A DNA stretch of 64,000 bases, taken from contig JAIQFX010000020.1 in assembly GCA_020073005.1 (NCBI GenBank), forward strand, positions 1 through 64,000, given 5' to 3'. The notes beneath the pieces were generated by a model. The model made no database searches. It had not been told where the DNA came from and was given only the letters and a program-made list of their open reading frames with translations. Below are positions 25,035 through 32,453 of the stretch, in pieces (position 1 is the stretch's first letter; each line of letters opens with the position of its first letter). Source of the DNA: Terriglobia bacterium (GTDB lineage Bacteria > Acidobacteriota > Vicinamibacteria > Vicinamibacterales > CAVVIG01). Made by a program: the position numbers and the translations under genes.

Positions 25035-25423
25035 GACTGTTTCCTTCCCTTGCGTACGCGATCGATTTCGGTGCGAAGCGAGTCGAGCTCTTCGTCGGTC
25101 CAGGCTTCCTGTCTGACGAGCGCGGTCATCATTTGGCCGAGGGATCCGTCGAAAAACACGCGGAGGTACTGCTGCAGGGCCGCGCGGCGGGCGGCGGCGT
25201 GCGACGTGGTGGCCGAGTAGACGTAGCGGACGCCGTCCTCCTGATGGCGGAGGTAGCCCTTGTGTTCGAGCCGGACGAGCATCGCGCGGACGGCCGAATA
25301 GCTGGGCGGATCCGAGAGGCGCGCGCGGATGTCCTCGGCGGTCGCCTTGTTCGCCAGCGCGAACAGCGCGTTCATGATCTCGCGCTCGCGGCGCGACAGT
25401 TTCTCGGCGGGCGGTGTGCGCAT
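25031..25423 (-). CDS. BlaI/MecI/CopY family repressor
   Basis: A 130-residue winged-helix repressor: LSRREREIMNALFALANKA (first helix), DIRARLSDPPSYSAVRAMLVRLEHKGYLRH (recognition helix and wing), and a C-terminal dimerisation and cleavage region ending in VRKGRKQS. It is translationally coupled to the M56 sensor gene. The upstream region has two TACA-N2-TGTA-type palindromes on a strong promoter, the operator form known for BlaI/MecI, so it should repress its own operon until the sensor is activated. The ATG at 25423 has AGGGA about six bases upstream. Confidence 0.93.
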   Translation of the reverse strand: MRTPPAEKLSRREREIMNALFALANKATAEDIRARLSDPPSYSAVRAMLVRLEHKGYLRHQEDGVRYVYSATTSHAAARRAALQQYLRVFFDGSLGQMMTALVRQEAWTDEELDSLRTEIDRVRKGRKQS

Positions 25424-25450
25424 GCGGTCCCTGTGACAGGTGCCACGAGT

Positions 25451-25493
25451 GCTACAAGTGCAGCATCTTATTGCTACAGGTGTAGCATGTCAA
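25451..25493 (-). promoter_or_regulatory. blaI promoter with two BlaI-type operators
   Basis: On the minus strand a consensus TTGACA (25493-25488) and TAAGAT (25470-25465) are 17 bases apart. GCTACAGGTGTAGC, a perfect-armed palindrome at 25473-25486, fills the spacer. GCTACAAGTGCAGC at 25451-25464 covers the expected transcription start. Both contain the TACA-N2-TG(T/C)A core of BlaI/MecI operators. Their centres are 22 bases apart, two helical turns, so two dimers would sit on the same face. Confidence 0.88.
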
Positions 25494-25501
25494 CCTTGGA
25501 C

Positions 25502-25539
25502 GAATTGGGGAAGTGAATAGTTGGGTCATGGGGTAATGG
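25502..25539. repeat. Degenerate AATTGGGT-type repeat
   Basis: GAATTGGGG, ATAGTTGGGT and ATGGGGTAATGG resemble the cleaner AATTGGGT array at 31591-31628. It lies between the blaI promoter and the end of the next minus-strand gene. Confidence 0.55.
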
Positions 25540-25552
25540 CGGCGGCGCTGCC

Positions 25553-26098
25553 TCAATCAGTTCCCGAAAGCTCCAGCCAGTGACCGCTGGACCAGTACCA
25601 GACCGTCGAGCCCTTTTCCACGAAGGCATCAGTGATGCCGTCATGATCCGGCGACGGAATCTTCGGATCGTTACGGTTGTGCTGACGGATGGATGCCGCA
25701 GTCGCCACGCCGATCGCCCGCGAGTACCCAATCGCCTGATTCGGGCCGACGACCTGCAAATAGTTCAAGTCGGGATGCGTGGCGAGCACGTCGACGGATG
25801 ACGTCGAGCCGCCTCTGAATACCAGAATCGACGATGCCTGCTTGATCGAGCACAACGCCGCCCAATCGGCGGCCGTCGCGGACGTGAACCGGCCGCTGAC
25901 GACGTTGCCCGGACGCCTTGCATTGAAAGGCTGAGGGACCGTGCACCCGCGCCGCTCCAGCTCCCCACGAATGGCCGCGGGCAGACTCGTGAATGCAGAT
26001 GGAGACAGCCGCGCCGTCTCGCGATCCGCTTTGGCCCAGTCCAGCGCGGACGTCTGCGCAACGAGTGCGAGCGTGATGACGAAGATGAGCTCAGCCAT
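25553..26098 (-). CDS. Putative secreted protein of unknown function
   Basis: A 181-residue protein with a short signal peptide (LIFVITLALVAQTSA). The mature part has two cysteines (RGCTVPQ and LCSIKQAS), a hydrophobic VDVLATHPDLNYLQVVG strand region and a Trp/Tyr-rich end (VWYWSSGHWLEL). I do not recognise a domain. The ATG follows immediately after the TAG of the short ankyrin-like gene upstream, so the two would be translated together. Codon use matches the neighbours. It could be a small periplasmic or lipid-independent envelope protein. Confidence 0.55.
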   Translation of the reverse strand: MAELIFVITLALVAQTSALDWAKADRETARLSPSAFTSLPAAIRGELERRGCTVPQPFNARRPGNVVSGRFTSATAADWAALCSIKQASSILVFRGGSTSSVDVLATHPDLNYLQVVGPNQAIGYSRAIGVATAASIRQHNRNDPKIPSPDHDGITDAFVEKGSTVWYWSSGHWLELSGTD

Positions 26099-26356
26099 CT
26101 AAAGCGCCGCGAGAAATCGCTTGCCTCGTTTCCGCGAGGCCTTCAGTCTGGCCGACTCACGCAGGAGGTTGACCGTGCGGGCGGAGACGGCCTCGGAGAT
26201 CTTCAGGTCCTCACAGGACGCCGAGCACGCAAGGTGCAGCAGGTTGAGCCCGCGGCGATCCGTTACGGTGAGGAGCGACGGCCTGGCGTCCAGCAGGGCC
26301 TTGGCCGATTCCAAATCCAGCGTCTTCACCGCCTCGATGATTCTGGCTTTCGACAT
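26099..26356 (-). pseudogene. Truncated ankyrin-repeat-like protein
   Basis: 85 residues. The first 48 look like one and a half ankyrin repeats (ALLDARPSLLTVTDRRGLNLLHLACSAS), as at the start of ankyrin-family proteins that normally continue for 150 or more residues. After VNLLRESA the sequence turns into a basic stretch (RLKASRKRGKRFLAAL) with no repeat character and stops. It is likely a truncation or frameshift; it could still be expressed, since the next gene starts directly at its stop codon. Confidence 0.5.
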
Positions 26357-26421
26357 GAGAAGCGCTCCGCCGATTCTACCGGGCTTCGCAGGACGACATG
26401 GCTGCCCGGGGCCTCCTGGGA

Positions 26422-26437
26422 TAGCACGAATGTGCTA
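26422..26437 (+). promoter_or_regulatory. Candidate operator of the AbrB-Fic toxin-antitoxin pair
   Basis: TAGCAC-GAAT-GTGCTA is an inverted repeat with perfect 6-base arms, 33 bases before the antitoxin start. Antitoxins of this kind usually autoregulate through such palindromes. A GAGGAG ribosome site lies five bases before ATG 26471. Confidence 0.55.
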
Positions 26438-26470
26438 CTCTCATCGCGGACGAGCCGAACGAGGAGTGTC

Positions 26471-26698
26471 ATGACCAAGGAAGTCACGCTTCGACAAGCT
26501 GGAGGATCCGTGAGCGCCACCCTTCCGAAGGACATGGCCGATCGGCTCCGCTTCGAGGCCGGTGATCGCGTGCTGGCGATCGAAACCGACCGCGGCATCC
26601 TGCTGACACATTACGCCGAGGAGACGGAGCGTGCGCTGAAAGTCGCCGCAAGGGTTGCCAAGAAGCATCGCCACGCCCTTCGCGAACTCGCCAGGTAG
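26471..26698 (+). CDS. AbrB/MazE-type antitoxin
   Basis: A 75-residue protein with the swapped-hairpin SpoVT-AbrB fold: TLRQAGGSVSATLPKDMADRL followed by FEAGDRVLAIETDRGILLT, then a charged C-terminal helix expected to wrap the toxin. The start at 26471 is chosen on GAGGAG. It is immediately followed by the Fic/Doc toxin (ATG directly after its TAG). The N-terminal domain should bind the 26422-26437 palindrome and the C-terminal helix should neutralise the toxin. This pairing (AbrB with Doc) is a known combination. Confidence 0.87.
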   Translation: MTKEVTLRQAGGSVSATLPKDMADRLRFEAGDRVLAIETDRGILLTHYAEETERALKVAARVAKKHRHALRELAR

Positions 26699-27106
26699 AT
26701 GGCGAAACGCCGAAAGCAGCCGCGCTGGCTGAGCCGCGTGGTGGTCGATGCCATCCACAACGAGCAAGTGCGTGAGCATGGCGGGCTGGTCGGACTCCGG
26801 GATGAAAATGCGCTCGAGTCGGCGCTGGCACGACCGCAGCAGAAGTGGCAATACACGGACGGCGTTGATCTCGCGACGCTGGCCGCGGCGTACGGCTTCG
26901 GGCTCGTGAAGAACCACCCGTATCGTGATGGCAACAAGCGCATCGGCTTCCTCGCGATCGCCACGTTCCTTGGCCTCAACGGCTACGAGCTCGAGGCAAC
27001 AGACGGCGAGATCGTTGCCGAAATCGTGAGCCTCGCAGACGGTCGTGTGTCAGAGGAACAACTGGCCGGCTGGATTCGAGATCATTCGGCAAGAGAGAAG
27101 AAGTAG
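26699..27106 (+). CDS. Fic/Doc family toxin
   Basis: A 135-residue death-on-curing-type protein. The Fic motif is intact as HPYRDGNKR at 73-81 (H73 catalytic; D77, N79 and R81 in the phosphate/metal-binding part). The preceding helix (LAAAYGFGLVKNHP) and the early LRDENALESALARPQ flap match Doc. Doc proteins phosphorylate EF-Tu, whereas many Fic proteins transfer AMP; which applies here cannot be read from sequence. No inhibitory glutamate motif is apparent in the protein, so control is by the upstream antitoxin. Confidence 0.9.
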   Translation: MAKRRKQPRWLSRVVVDAIHNEQVREHGGLVGLRDENALESALARPQQKWQYTDGVDLATLAAAYGFGLVKNHPYRDGNKRIGFLAIATFLGLNGYELEATDGEIVAEIVSLADGRVSEEQLAGWIRDHSAREKK

Positions 27107-27123
27107 GCATGCCCACACAAGCC

Positions 27124-27336
27124 TCATGGTGATGAATCGCTGCGCCGTTCAAGGTTGCTGATCAGCGCAGGTACCTTGGGGGCGTGGCCCTCTGGCCAGT
27201 TCGATTGCGGCAACAAGTCGTCAACAAGGAGCGCTCCGACCTTCGGCTCGGACACCATGTTGAAGCCGAGCGTCTCAGTTTCGCTCAGGATGGCGTCGAA
27301 GGCACTCGGCTTCCGAATGATTCCGTGATCGTTCAT
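27124..27336 (-). pseudogene. N-terminal remnant of an O-methyltransferase-like gene
   Basis: 70 residues: a start (NDHGIIRKPSAFDAILSETE, then LGFNMVSEP.VGALL) that resembles the leader of a small SAM-dependent O-methyltransferase family, in which the glycine-rich SAM motif should follow within a few residues. Here VDDLLPQSNWPEGHAPKVPA follows instead and the frame stops without any SAM site. It is probably a fused or truncated fragment. Upstream bases 27337-27480 show nothing recognisable except a hairpin repeat at the end. Confidence 0.45.
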
Positions 27337-27480
27337 TGAGTGTTCGTCCGGCTGACTATGAGTAGGCTGACCTGCACAAAACCAATACGCAAGCGGCCGC
27401 CGCAGTCTCACGTAGCTGGGAGAGACGTGCAATCAGGTGACACGTTGTTCGCGCGGCGTTACTTCTGCAGAGGGAGTCTT

Positions 27481-27506
27481 CGCTCGCCTGAAAGGCTCGC
27501 GCTACG
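27481..27506. repeat. Hairpin repeat, CGCTCGCCTGAAAGGCTCGC type
   Basis: An intergenic copy of the TGTAGCGCGAG family (inverse orientation, inner stem GCC/GGC around TGAAA, ending GCGCTAC). It lies immediately before the stop codon of the ABC permease gene. Other copies: 33142, 36691, 41291, 41323, 55053. Confidence 0.8.
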
Positions 27507-27509
27507 ACT

Positions 27510-29195
27510 CTACTGGCTCATCTGTTCCAGCGCGCGGATGCCTGAGCGCATCGACGTGATCCAGATTGTCAGGCTCATCGCCATTGCTCCGCCGAAACAG
27601 AGCGCCATCAGGAACTGCTGCCACACGCTGAGTGGAAGATGACGGAACTGCGCCAGCAGATAGACCGATGACGGCCAGCCGAGCAGCGCGATCGTCACGA
27701 TGATCAACAGCACGGCCTGGACCATGAACATGACGCCGCCGTACGAGCCGGCAGCCTGCGTCGCGTCCGCGCCGAACCGCGGGTAGCGCGCGCCCAGGCC
27801 GGTCGCGAGGCCGACGAGCGCGAGGCTCATGAACACGATGGCGACCGCGGCCGTCACCTTCATGAACGGATCGACGCCGAGGAATTCATTGGCGACGATG
27901 GTCAGGCTCTCGGTCAGGACGAACACGGGCACGAGTCCCGTCCAGAACTTGGACCACAGGAAGTCGCGCAGCGAGATCGGCGCCGTGCGAATGATCCAGA
28001 ACGCGGAGCCTTCGGCCGACACGGCGGGAAACACGAAGCGCACGGCGACCGTCGCCATCACGAAGCCCGCCATCCCGAGATTCACGAACGCGTACGTGTT
28101 CTTGATGAACACGCTCATATACGGAATCCGGTCGAGGTCCAGCACGCGGAAGTTGTAGAGATAGACGAGCACGAGCGCGAGCAGGAGCAGCAACTGCGAC
28201 CACTGGCCGACGTCGCGCAGGAAGATCTTGAGGTCCTTTATCAACAGCTGCCGCCGCACCGCCGACATCGGCAGCGCGCGCACGCCGGCGTCGAGGATGC
28301 GCAGCTGGTTGAAGCGCGCCTTCGACGCCTCCTGCGACCGGCTGTACCCGGTGAAGTACCACCGCTCCCCCGCCATCCGCAGCAACACGACAGACGCGAG
28401 CGCCGTCGACCAGAGCGCCGCCGTGTGCAGCAGATCGCGCTCGCCGCGCAGCGTCGAGAACAGCATCTCCCCCGCCCAGAACGACGGCAGCATCGGCGTG
28501 ACCGGCGACTGCAGGGTCGCGAAAAATCCCGTCAGGTCCGGCAGCGACTCGACGCGCATCAGCTGTTCCGGCCGGATGAACCGCAGCAGGATCACGATGG
28601 TCGCCGCGAACAGGAGGCCCATCAGCATCAGGAGATCGCGCGCGCGCCGCGCCGGAAACGTGTTCACGAGCAGCAGCGTGATCGCGGAGCCGGCCGCGAC
28701 CGGAATCACCGCGAACGGCGCGACCGTGAGCATCGCCATCACGTAGAACCACGGACCCGCGCACCGCGCCCAGCCGATGCCCATGAGCACCGGCGCGAGA
28801 AAAATCACGACCATCCACGACGCCTGCGCCACGGTCCGCAGGAAGCGCGCGTGAAAGATCCGTCGCACGGCGACCGGCGCCGCGAGCAGCAACCGCAGAT
28901 CGTCGGAGAGAAAGAACGTCGAGAGGGCGGTCACGACGCCGCTGAACGCGAGGAACGAGAGAAACGTCAGGAACAGCCACGACAGCCCCATCCGCAGCAG
29001 ATAGTCGCCCAGCTCCGCGTAATCCTCGAGCTGTCCCGTCAGCCAGTACGCGCCCTGGAACAGCGCGATGAACACGACGATGGCGATGCCGCCGAAGAGG
29101 ACGGCGCGCGTGAGATCGCCGCGCTCGCGCCGCTCGGCGCGGTTGCGCGCGGACAGAAATGCCGGCCGGAGGAGGAACGTGAAGTCGTGGGTCAT
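27510..29195 (-). CDS. ABC exporter permease, large polytopic protein
   Basis: A 561-residue membrane protein with about a dozen hydrophobic helices (for example GGIAIVVFIALFQGAYWLTG, LLLLLALVLVYLYNF, VMFMVQAVLLIIVTIALLGW). It resembles the putative ABC-exporter permeases that pair with a single ATPase. Its ATG overlaps the TGA of the ATPase gene by one base, so the two are coupled. The sequence upstream of 29195 in this frame is antisense to the ATPase and is not part of the gene. The substrate is unknown; the adjacent transglutaminase-like gene suggests a cell-envelope role. Confidence 0.85.
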   Translation of the reverse strand: MTHDFTFLLRPAFLSARNRAERRERGDLTRAVLFGGIAIVVFIALFQGAYWLTGQLEDYAELGDYLLRMGLSWLFLTFLSFLAFSGVVTALSTFFLSDDLRLLLAAPVAVRRIFHARFLRTVAQASWMVVIFLAPVLMGIGWARCAGPWFYVMAMLTVAPFAVIPVAAGSAITLLLVNTFPARRARDLLMLMGLLFAATIVILLRFIRPEQLMRVESLPDLTGFFATLQSPVTPMLPSFWAGEMLFSTLRGERDLLHTAALWSTALASVVLLRMAGERWYFTGYSRSQEASKARFNQLRILDAGVRALPMSAVRRQLLIKDLKIFLRDVGQWSQLLLLLALVLVYLYNFRVLDLDRIPYMSVFIKNTYAFVNLGMAGFVMATVAVRFVFPAVSAEGSAFWIIRTAPISLRDFLWSKFWTGLVPVFVLTESLTIVANEFLGVDPFMKVTAAVAIVFMSLALVGLATGLGARYPRFGADATQAAGSYGGVMFMVQAVLLIIVTIALLGWPSSVYLLAQFRHLPLSVWQQFLMALCFGGAMAMSLTIWITSMRSGIRALEQMSQ

Positions 29196-29947
29196 CAAAT
29201 GACCTCGTCGATCTCCTGGAGACCCGATCCACCGGTGAGCTTCAAGAACACTTCCGTCAGGTGCGCATCGCCGCCGCCGGACAACGCGCGCAGCTCGTCG
29301 ACCGTCCCGCGCGCGATGATCCGGCCTTTGAGAATGATGCTGATGCGGTCGCACATCTCGTGCGCGACCTCGAGCGTGTGCGTGCTCATGAGAATCGCGA
29401 CGCCCTTCTGGCTCATCCGGCGGAAGACATCCTTGATGAGCCGCGCGCCGCGCGGATCGAGCCCGACCATCGGCTCGTCGACGACCACCGACTGCGGCCG
29501 GTGCAGGAACGCGGCGCTCATGACGAGCCGCTGCTTCATGCCGTGCGAGAACGCCTCGACGAGCTCGTTTTCCCACCGGCCCAGCTCGAAGAGCTCCAGC
29601 ATCTCGTGCACGCGATCGCCGACGCCGATGCCGTCGATCCCGTAGAGGCCCGCGTGAAAGCGCAGGAACTCGCCCGCCGTCAGCTTCTCGTAGATGAACG
29701 GCCGATCGGGAATGAACCCGAGCGACGCCTTCGCCGCCTCGGCCTCCGTCGCGAGATCATGATTGTTCACGATGATGCGGCCGGACGTCGGTTTCAGCAG
29801 ACCGGCAATCATGCGGAGCGTCGTCGTCTTGCCCGCGCCGTTCGGGCCGAGGAAGCCGTGGATCTCCCCCGCCGCGACATCAAGGCTGACATCGTCGACC
29901 GCCGTGAACGTGCCGTACGTCTTCACGAGATGCTGCAGAGAGATCAT
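29195..29947 (-). CDS. ABC transporter ATP-binding protein
   Basis: A 250-residue ATPase with all motifs: Walker A GPNGAGKTT near residue 40, the Q-loop region, signature FSHGMKQRL (in place of LSGGQ), Walker B SVVVDEPMVGLDP and H-loop STHTLEV. It is closest to exporter ATPases of the CcmA/NatA type. It starts inside the last codons of the upstream transglutaminase-like gene (4-base overlap) and its TGA overlaps the permease ATG, giving a three-gene operon: transglutaminase-like protein, ATPase, permease. Confidence 0.93.
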   Translation of the reverse strand: MISLQHLVKTYGTFTAVDDVSLDVAAGEIHGFLGPNGAGKTTTLRMIAGLLKPTSGRIIVNNHDLATEAEAAKASLGFIPDRPFIYEKLTAGEFLRFHAGLYGIDGIGVGDRVHEMLELFELGRWENELVEAFSHGMKQRLVMSAAFLHRPQSVVVDEPMVGLDPRGARLIKDVFRRMSQKGVAILMSTHTLEVAHEMCDRISIILKGRIIARGTVDELRALSGGGDAHLTEVFLKLTGGSGLQEIDEVI

Positions 29948-31572
29948 CGGCCTCGCACCGGACGCTCGGGTGGTGCCGGCTTGCAGAGGCAGCACGACTC
30001 GCGTTTGGGAATCGGAATCGCCAGCGGACCGAGATCGGCCGGCGGCTTGCCGACGAGAATCGGCGTGGAGTTGGGCGCCAGCTCGAGATCCAGAATCCGC
30101 ATCTTCAGCTTGCCGATGAGCGGCAGGATCATCGCCTGCTTCTCGAGGCCGCCGCGCGTGAGGCGCAGGTGCGTGCCGTCGGCCGGGAACTGGTTCAGCG
30201 TCGGATCGACCGGCAGCCACAGTCCGCGGTTCGATCCTTCGTCGAGGTAGACCTCGGGCCACGCGTGGTAATAGAACGCGCCGTGGATGTAGACCATGCC
30301 GACCGCGATGCGCGACGGAATGTGCTGCGCGCGCGCCATGGCGACGTAGAGCGCCGTGTGCTCGTTGCAGTCGCCGACGCGCGTCCGCAGGACTTCGCGC
30401 GCCGACGGCAGGCTGACGGTCGGCTTCTTGTCGAGAATCGCGTTGACGTAGCGCGTGATCTTCTCCGCGCGATCGCGGACGTCGGTCGCGCCGCGCGCGG
30501 CGATTGCTGATTCGGCGATGATCTCGGGCGCGTCGCTTTCGATGAACGCCTCCGGCGCGAGGTACTTCGCCGCGTCGGGATCGGCGCGCTCGGCCTTGAA
30601 GCTCTGCGGATCGCGGATCTCGACGATCGAGTCCGCGAACGTCTGGCCGACGCCGTTCAGGTCGAAGCCGGACAGATCCGCATTCGTCAATTGCAGACGG
30701 ATGCGACGAACATCGCGCGGCTCGTCGATCCGCCAGGTCACGCCCACCGGCACGACGGCTGCCGCGCGGAGCATGTCCACCTGCGTGCGGCGCGAGACAG
30801 CCATCGCTCTCGCCGCCTCGGCGGTCTCGCGCACGGTGATGAGGCCCATCGGACTCTCTTCGCGCAGGACCTCGCCGGTGTCGGTCACCCACGACGTCGT
30901 CCGCAGGCCGGCGTACTCCATCTCGACGTGCGTCGCCGGAATCGGCGTCGTGACGCCAGGCACGAACTCGCGCTTGCCGACGCGGACGATGACGGGCGCG
31001 TTGCGCAGCGTGGCGGGATCGAAGATGGACCATTCGTAGCGCGCGCCGGTGACGAGACCGCCGTTCGCGAGCTTTCGCGACAGGTTGAGCGACAGCGCGG
31101 GCGGCTCGGGCAAATCGCGTTCTTCGTTGCGCGTGCCGCTCGGCGTCGTCACGCTCAGCGCGAGATGACGTCCGTTCACCTGGCCGCGGACCGCGACCGG
31201 ACCCGTGCCGGGATCGAGTGAGAACTCGAAGGAGCGCAGCGCGAAGCTCGCGTCGACGCGCGCGGTCGTGTGGATCGTCGCCGCCGTCGTCGCGCCGAGC
31301 ATCGCCATCTGCAGCCGGCCGTCTTCCTCGAGCTCGAAGCCGTCGTCTTTCTGCAGCGTCTGGCTGACGGTGAAGCCGATCTTCTCGCCGCGGTAGTACA
31401 CGCCGCGCCACTGCGCGCCGGAGCCGTAGCGCGCAAGATCCGTCGCGAGGCTCGCCGACGAGGCCTGGATGTACGACCGGTTGACGAGCACGGCCAGCAC
31501 GGCGACCCAGGCGACGAGGATAAGTATTGATACCGGGCGGGTTATGGCTCGGGGCAGAGGCCTGAAGAGCAT
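29944..31572 (-). CDS. Membrane-anchored transglutaminase-like protein
   Basis: A 542-residue protein with one N-terminal transmembrane helix (ISILILVAWVAVLAVLV). A long beta-rich domain of about 300 residues is followed by a transglutaminase-like protease core with catalytic triad C402 (RVGDCNEHT), H436 (YYHAWPEVY) and D456 (VDPTLNQF). The C-terminal end contains a CC pair (ESCCLCKP). Bacterial members are thought to be cysteine proteases or amide-bond enzymes in the periplasm. It is the first gene of the operon with the ABC exporter and may process the exported material. ATG 31572 follows TATATATAAGG, so the leader is very short. Confidence 0.87.
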   Translation of the reverse strand: MLFRPLPRAITRPVSILILVAWVAVLAVLVNRSYIQASSASLATDLARYGSGAQWRGVYYRGEKIGFTVSQTLQKDDGFELEEDGRLQMAMLGATTAATIHTTARVDASFALRSFEFSLDPGTGPVAVRGQVNGRHLALSVTTPSGTRNEERDLPEPPALSLNLSRKLANGGLVTGARYEWSIFDPATLRNAPVIVRVGKREFVPGVTTPIPATHVEMEYAGLRTTSWVTDTGEVLREESPMGLITVRETAEAARAMAVSRRTQVDMLRAAAVVPVGVTWRIDEPRDVRRIRLQLTNADLSGFDLNGVGQTFADSIVEIRDPQSFKAERADPDAAKYLAPEAFIESDAPEIIAESAIAARGATDVRDRAEKITRYVNAILDKKPTVSLPSAREVLRTRVGDCNEHTALYVAMARAQHIPSRIAVGMVYIHGAFYYHAWPEVYLDEGSNRGLWLPVDPTLNQFPADGTHLRLTRGGLEKQAMILPLIGKLKMRILDLELAPNSTPILVGKPPADLGPLAIPIPKRESCCLCKPAPPERPVRGR

Positions 31573-31590
31573 CCTTATATATATCGGGTC

Positions 31591-31628
31591 GAATTGGGGA
31601 ATTGGGTAGTTGGGTAATTGGGTAATGG
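31591..31628. repeat. AATTGGGT tandem repeat
   Basis: Units AATTGGGG, AATTGGGT, AGTTGGGT, AATTGGGT, AATGG follow one another between two divergent genes. The block overlaps the promoter space of both the transglutaminase-like gene and the TIGR03067 gene. It resembles the heptamer-type repeats known from cyanobacteria. Confidence 0.85.
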
Positions 31629-31648
31629 TGCTAGGATTCCGCGCGTTT

Positions 31649-32452
31649 ATGGCGACGGATCTCGACAAACTGCAGGGCTCCTGGGACGTCACGTCGCTCG
31701 AGATGGACGGTCGGAAGATGCCCGCCGTCCCCGGCGCGAAGATCGTCATCAAGGGCGGCCGGTTCACGTCGCTCGGAATGGGCCAGACGTACGAGGGAAA
31801 GATCGAGATCGATCAGAAAAAGACGCCGAGAGCGATCGACCTCGTCTTCACCGCCGGGCCGCAGACGGGCACGCGGAATCTCGGGATCTACACGTTCGGC
31901 CGCGATCGGTGGACGCTGTGCCTCGCGACGTACGGCGACACGCGGCCGCGGACGTTCGCGACGAAGCCCGGTACGGGCGTCGCGCTGGAAACGCTCGAAC
32001 GCGAAGGCGCCGTGACGAAGGTTTCGAAAAAGGCGCCGGCGAAGCAGACGGCGAGCCGGATCGCCAAGGCGCGCGCGGCGGAGGCCGGTCCAGTGACTCC
32101 GCTCGAAGGCGACTGGAAGATGGTCTCCGGCGTGTTCAACGGCGCCGCGCTCGCCGACAACATGGTCGAGTGGTGCAGACGCACGACGCGCGGCGGCCTG
32201 ACCACCGTCATGGCCGGACCGCAGACGATGGTCAAGGCGACGTTCACGCTCGACACATCGACGCATCCGCACGCGATCGACTACGTGAACCTCGCCGGCG
32301 CGAGCAGAGGTAAATCGCAGGCTGGCATCTTCGAGATCGCCGGCGGCGAGCTGCGAATCTGCATGGCCGCGCCAGGCAAACCGCGGCCCACCGCCTTTGC
32401 CTCGAAGTCCGGCGACGGCAGATCGATGACGAGCTGGAAGCGATCGGATTGA
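31649..32452 (+). CDS. TIGR03067 two-repeat protein
   Basis: A 267-residue cytoplasmic-looking protein with two copies of the same domain. Residues about 3-105 (DKLQGSWDVTSLEMDGRKMP, KIVIKGGRFTS, ...LCLA) and about 145-265 (LEGDWKMVSGVFNGAAL, GELRICMAAPGKPRPTAF) are joined by a Lys/Ala-rich linker. The opening matches TIGR03067, a family common in Planctomycetes and also in acidobacteria, of unknown function. ATG 31649 begins the family's typical ATDLDKLQG; the frame is open further upstream into repeat DNA, but that part is not domain-like. It converges with the long minus-strand operon. Confidence 0.8.
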   Translation: MATDLDKLQGSWDVTSLEMDGRKMPAVPGAKIVIKGGRFTSLGMGQTYEGKIEIDQKKTPRAIDLVFTAGPQTGTRNLGIYTFGRDRWTLCLATYGDTRPRTFATKPGTGVALETLEREGAVTKVSKKAPAKQTASRIAKARAAEAGPVTPLEGDWKMVSGVFNGAALADNMVEWCRRTTRGGLTTVMAGPQTMVKATFTLDTSTHPHAIDYVNLAGASRGKSQAGIFEIAGGELRICMAAPGKPRPTAFASKSGDGRSMTSWKRSD

Positions 32453-32453
32453 G

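Noticed and set aside
25424-25500. Riboswitch or attenuator before blaI
   Set aside because: All the structure is explained by two BlaI-type operators on a consensus promoter; the leader is only about 35 bases.
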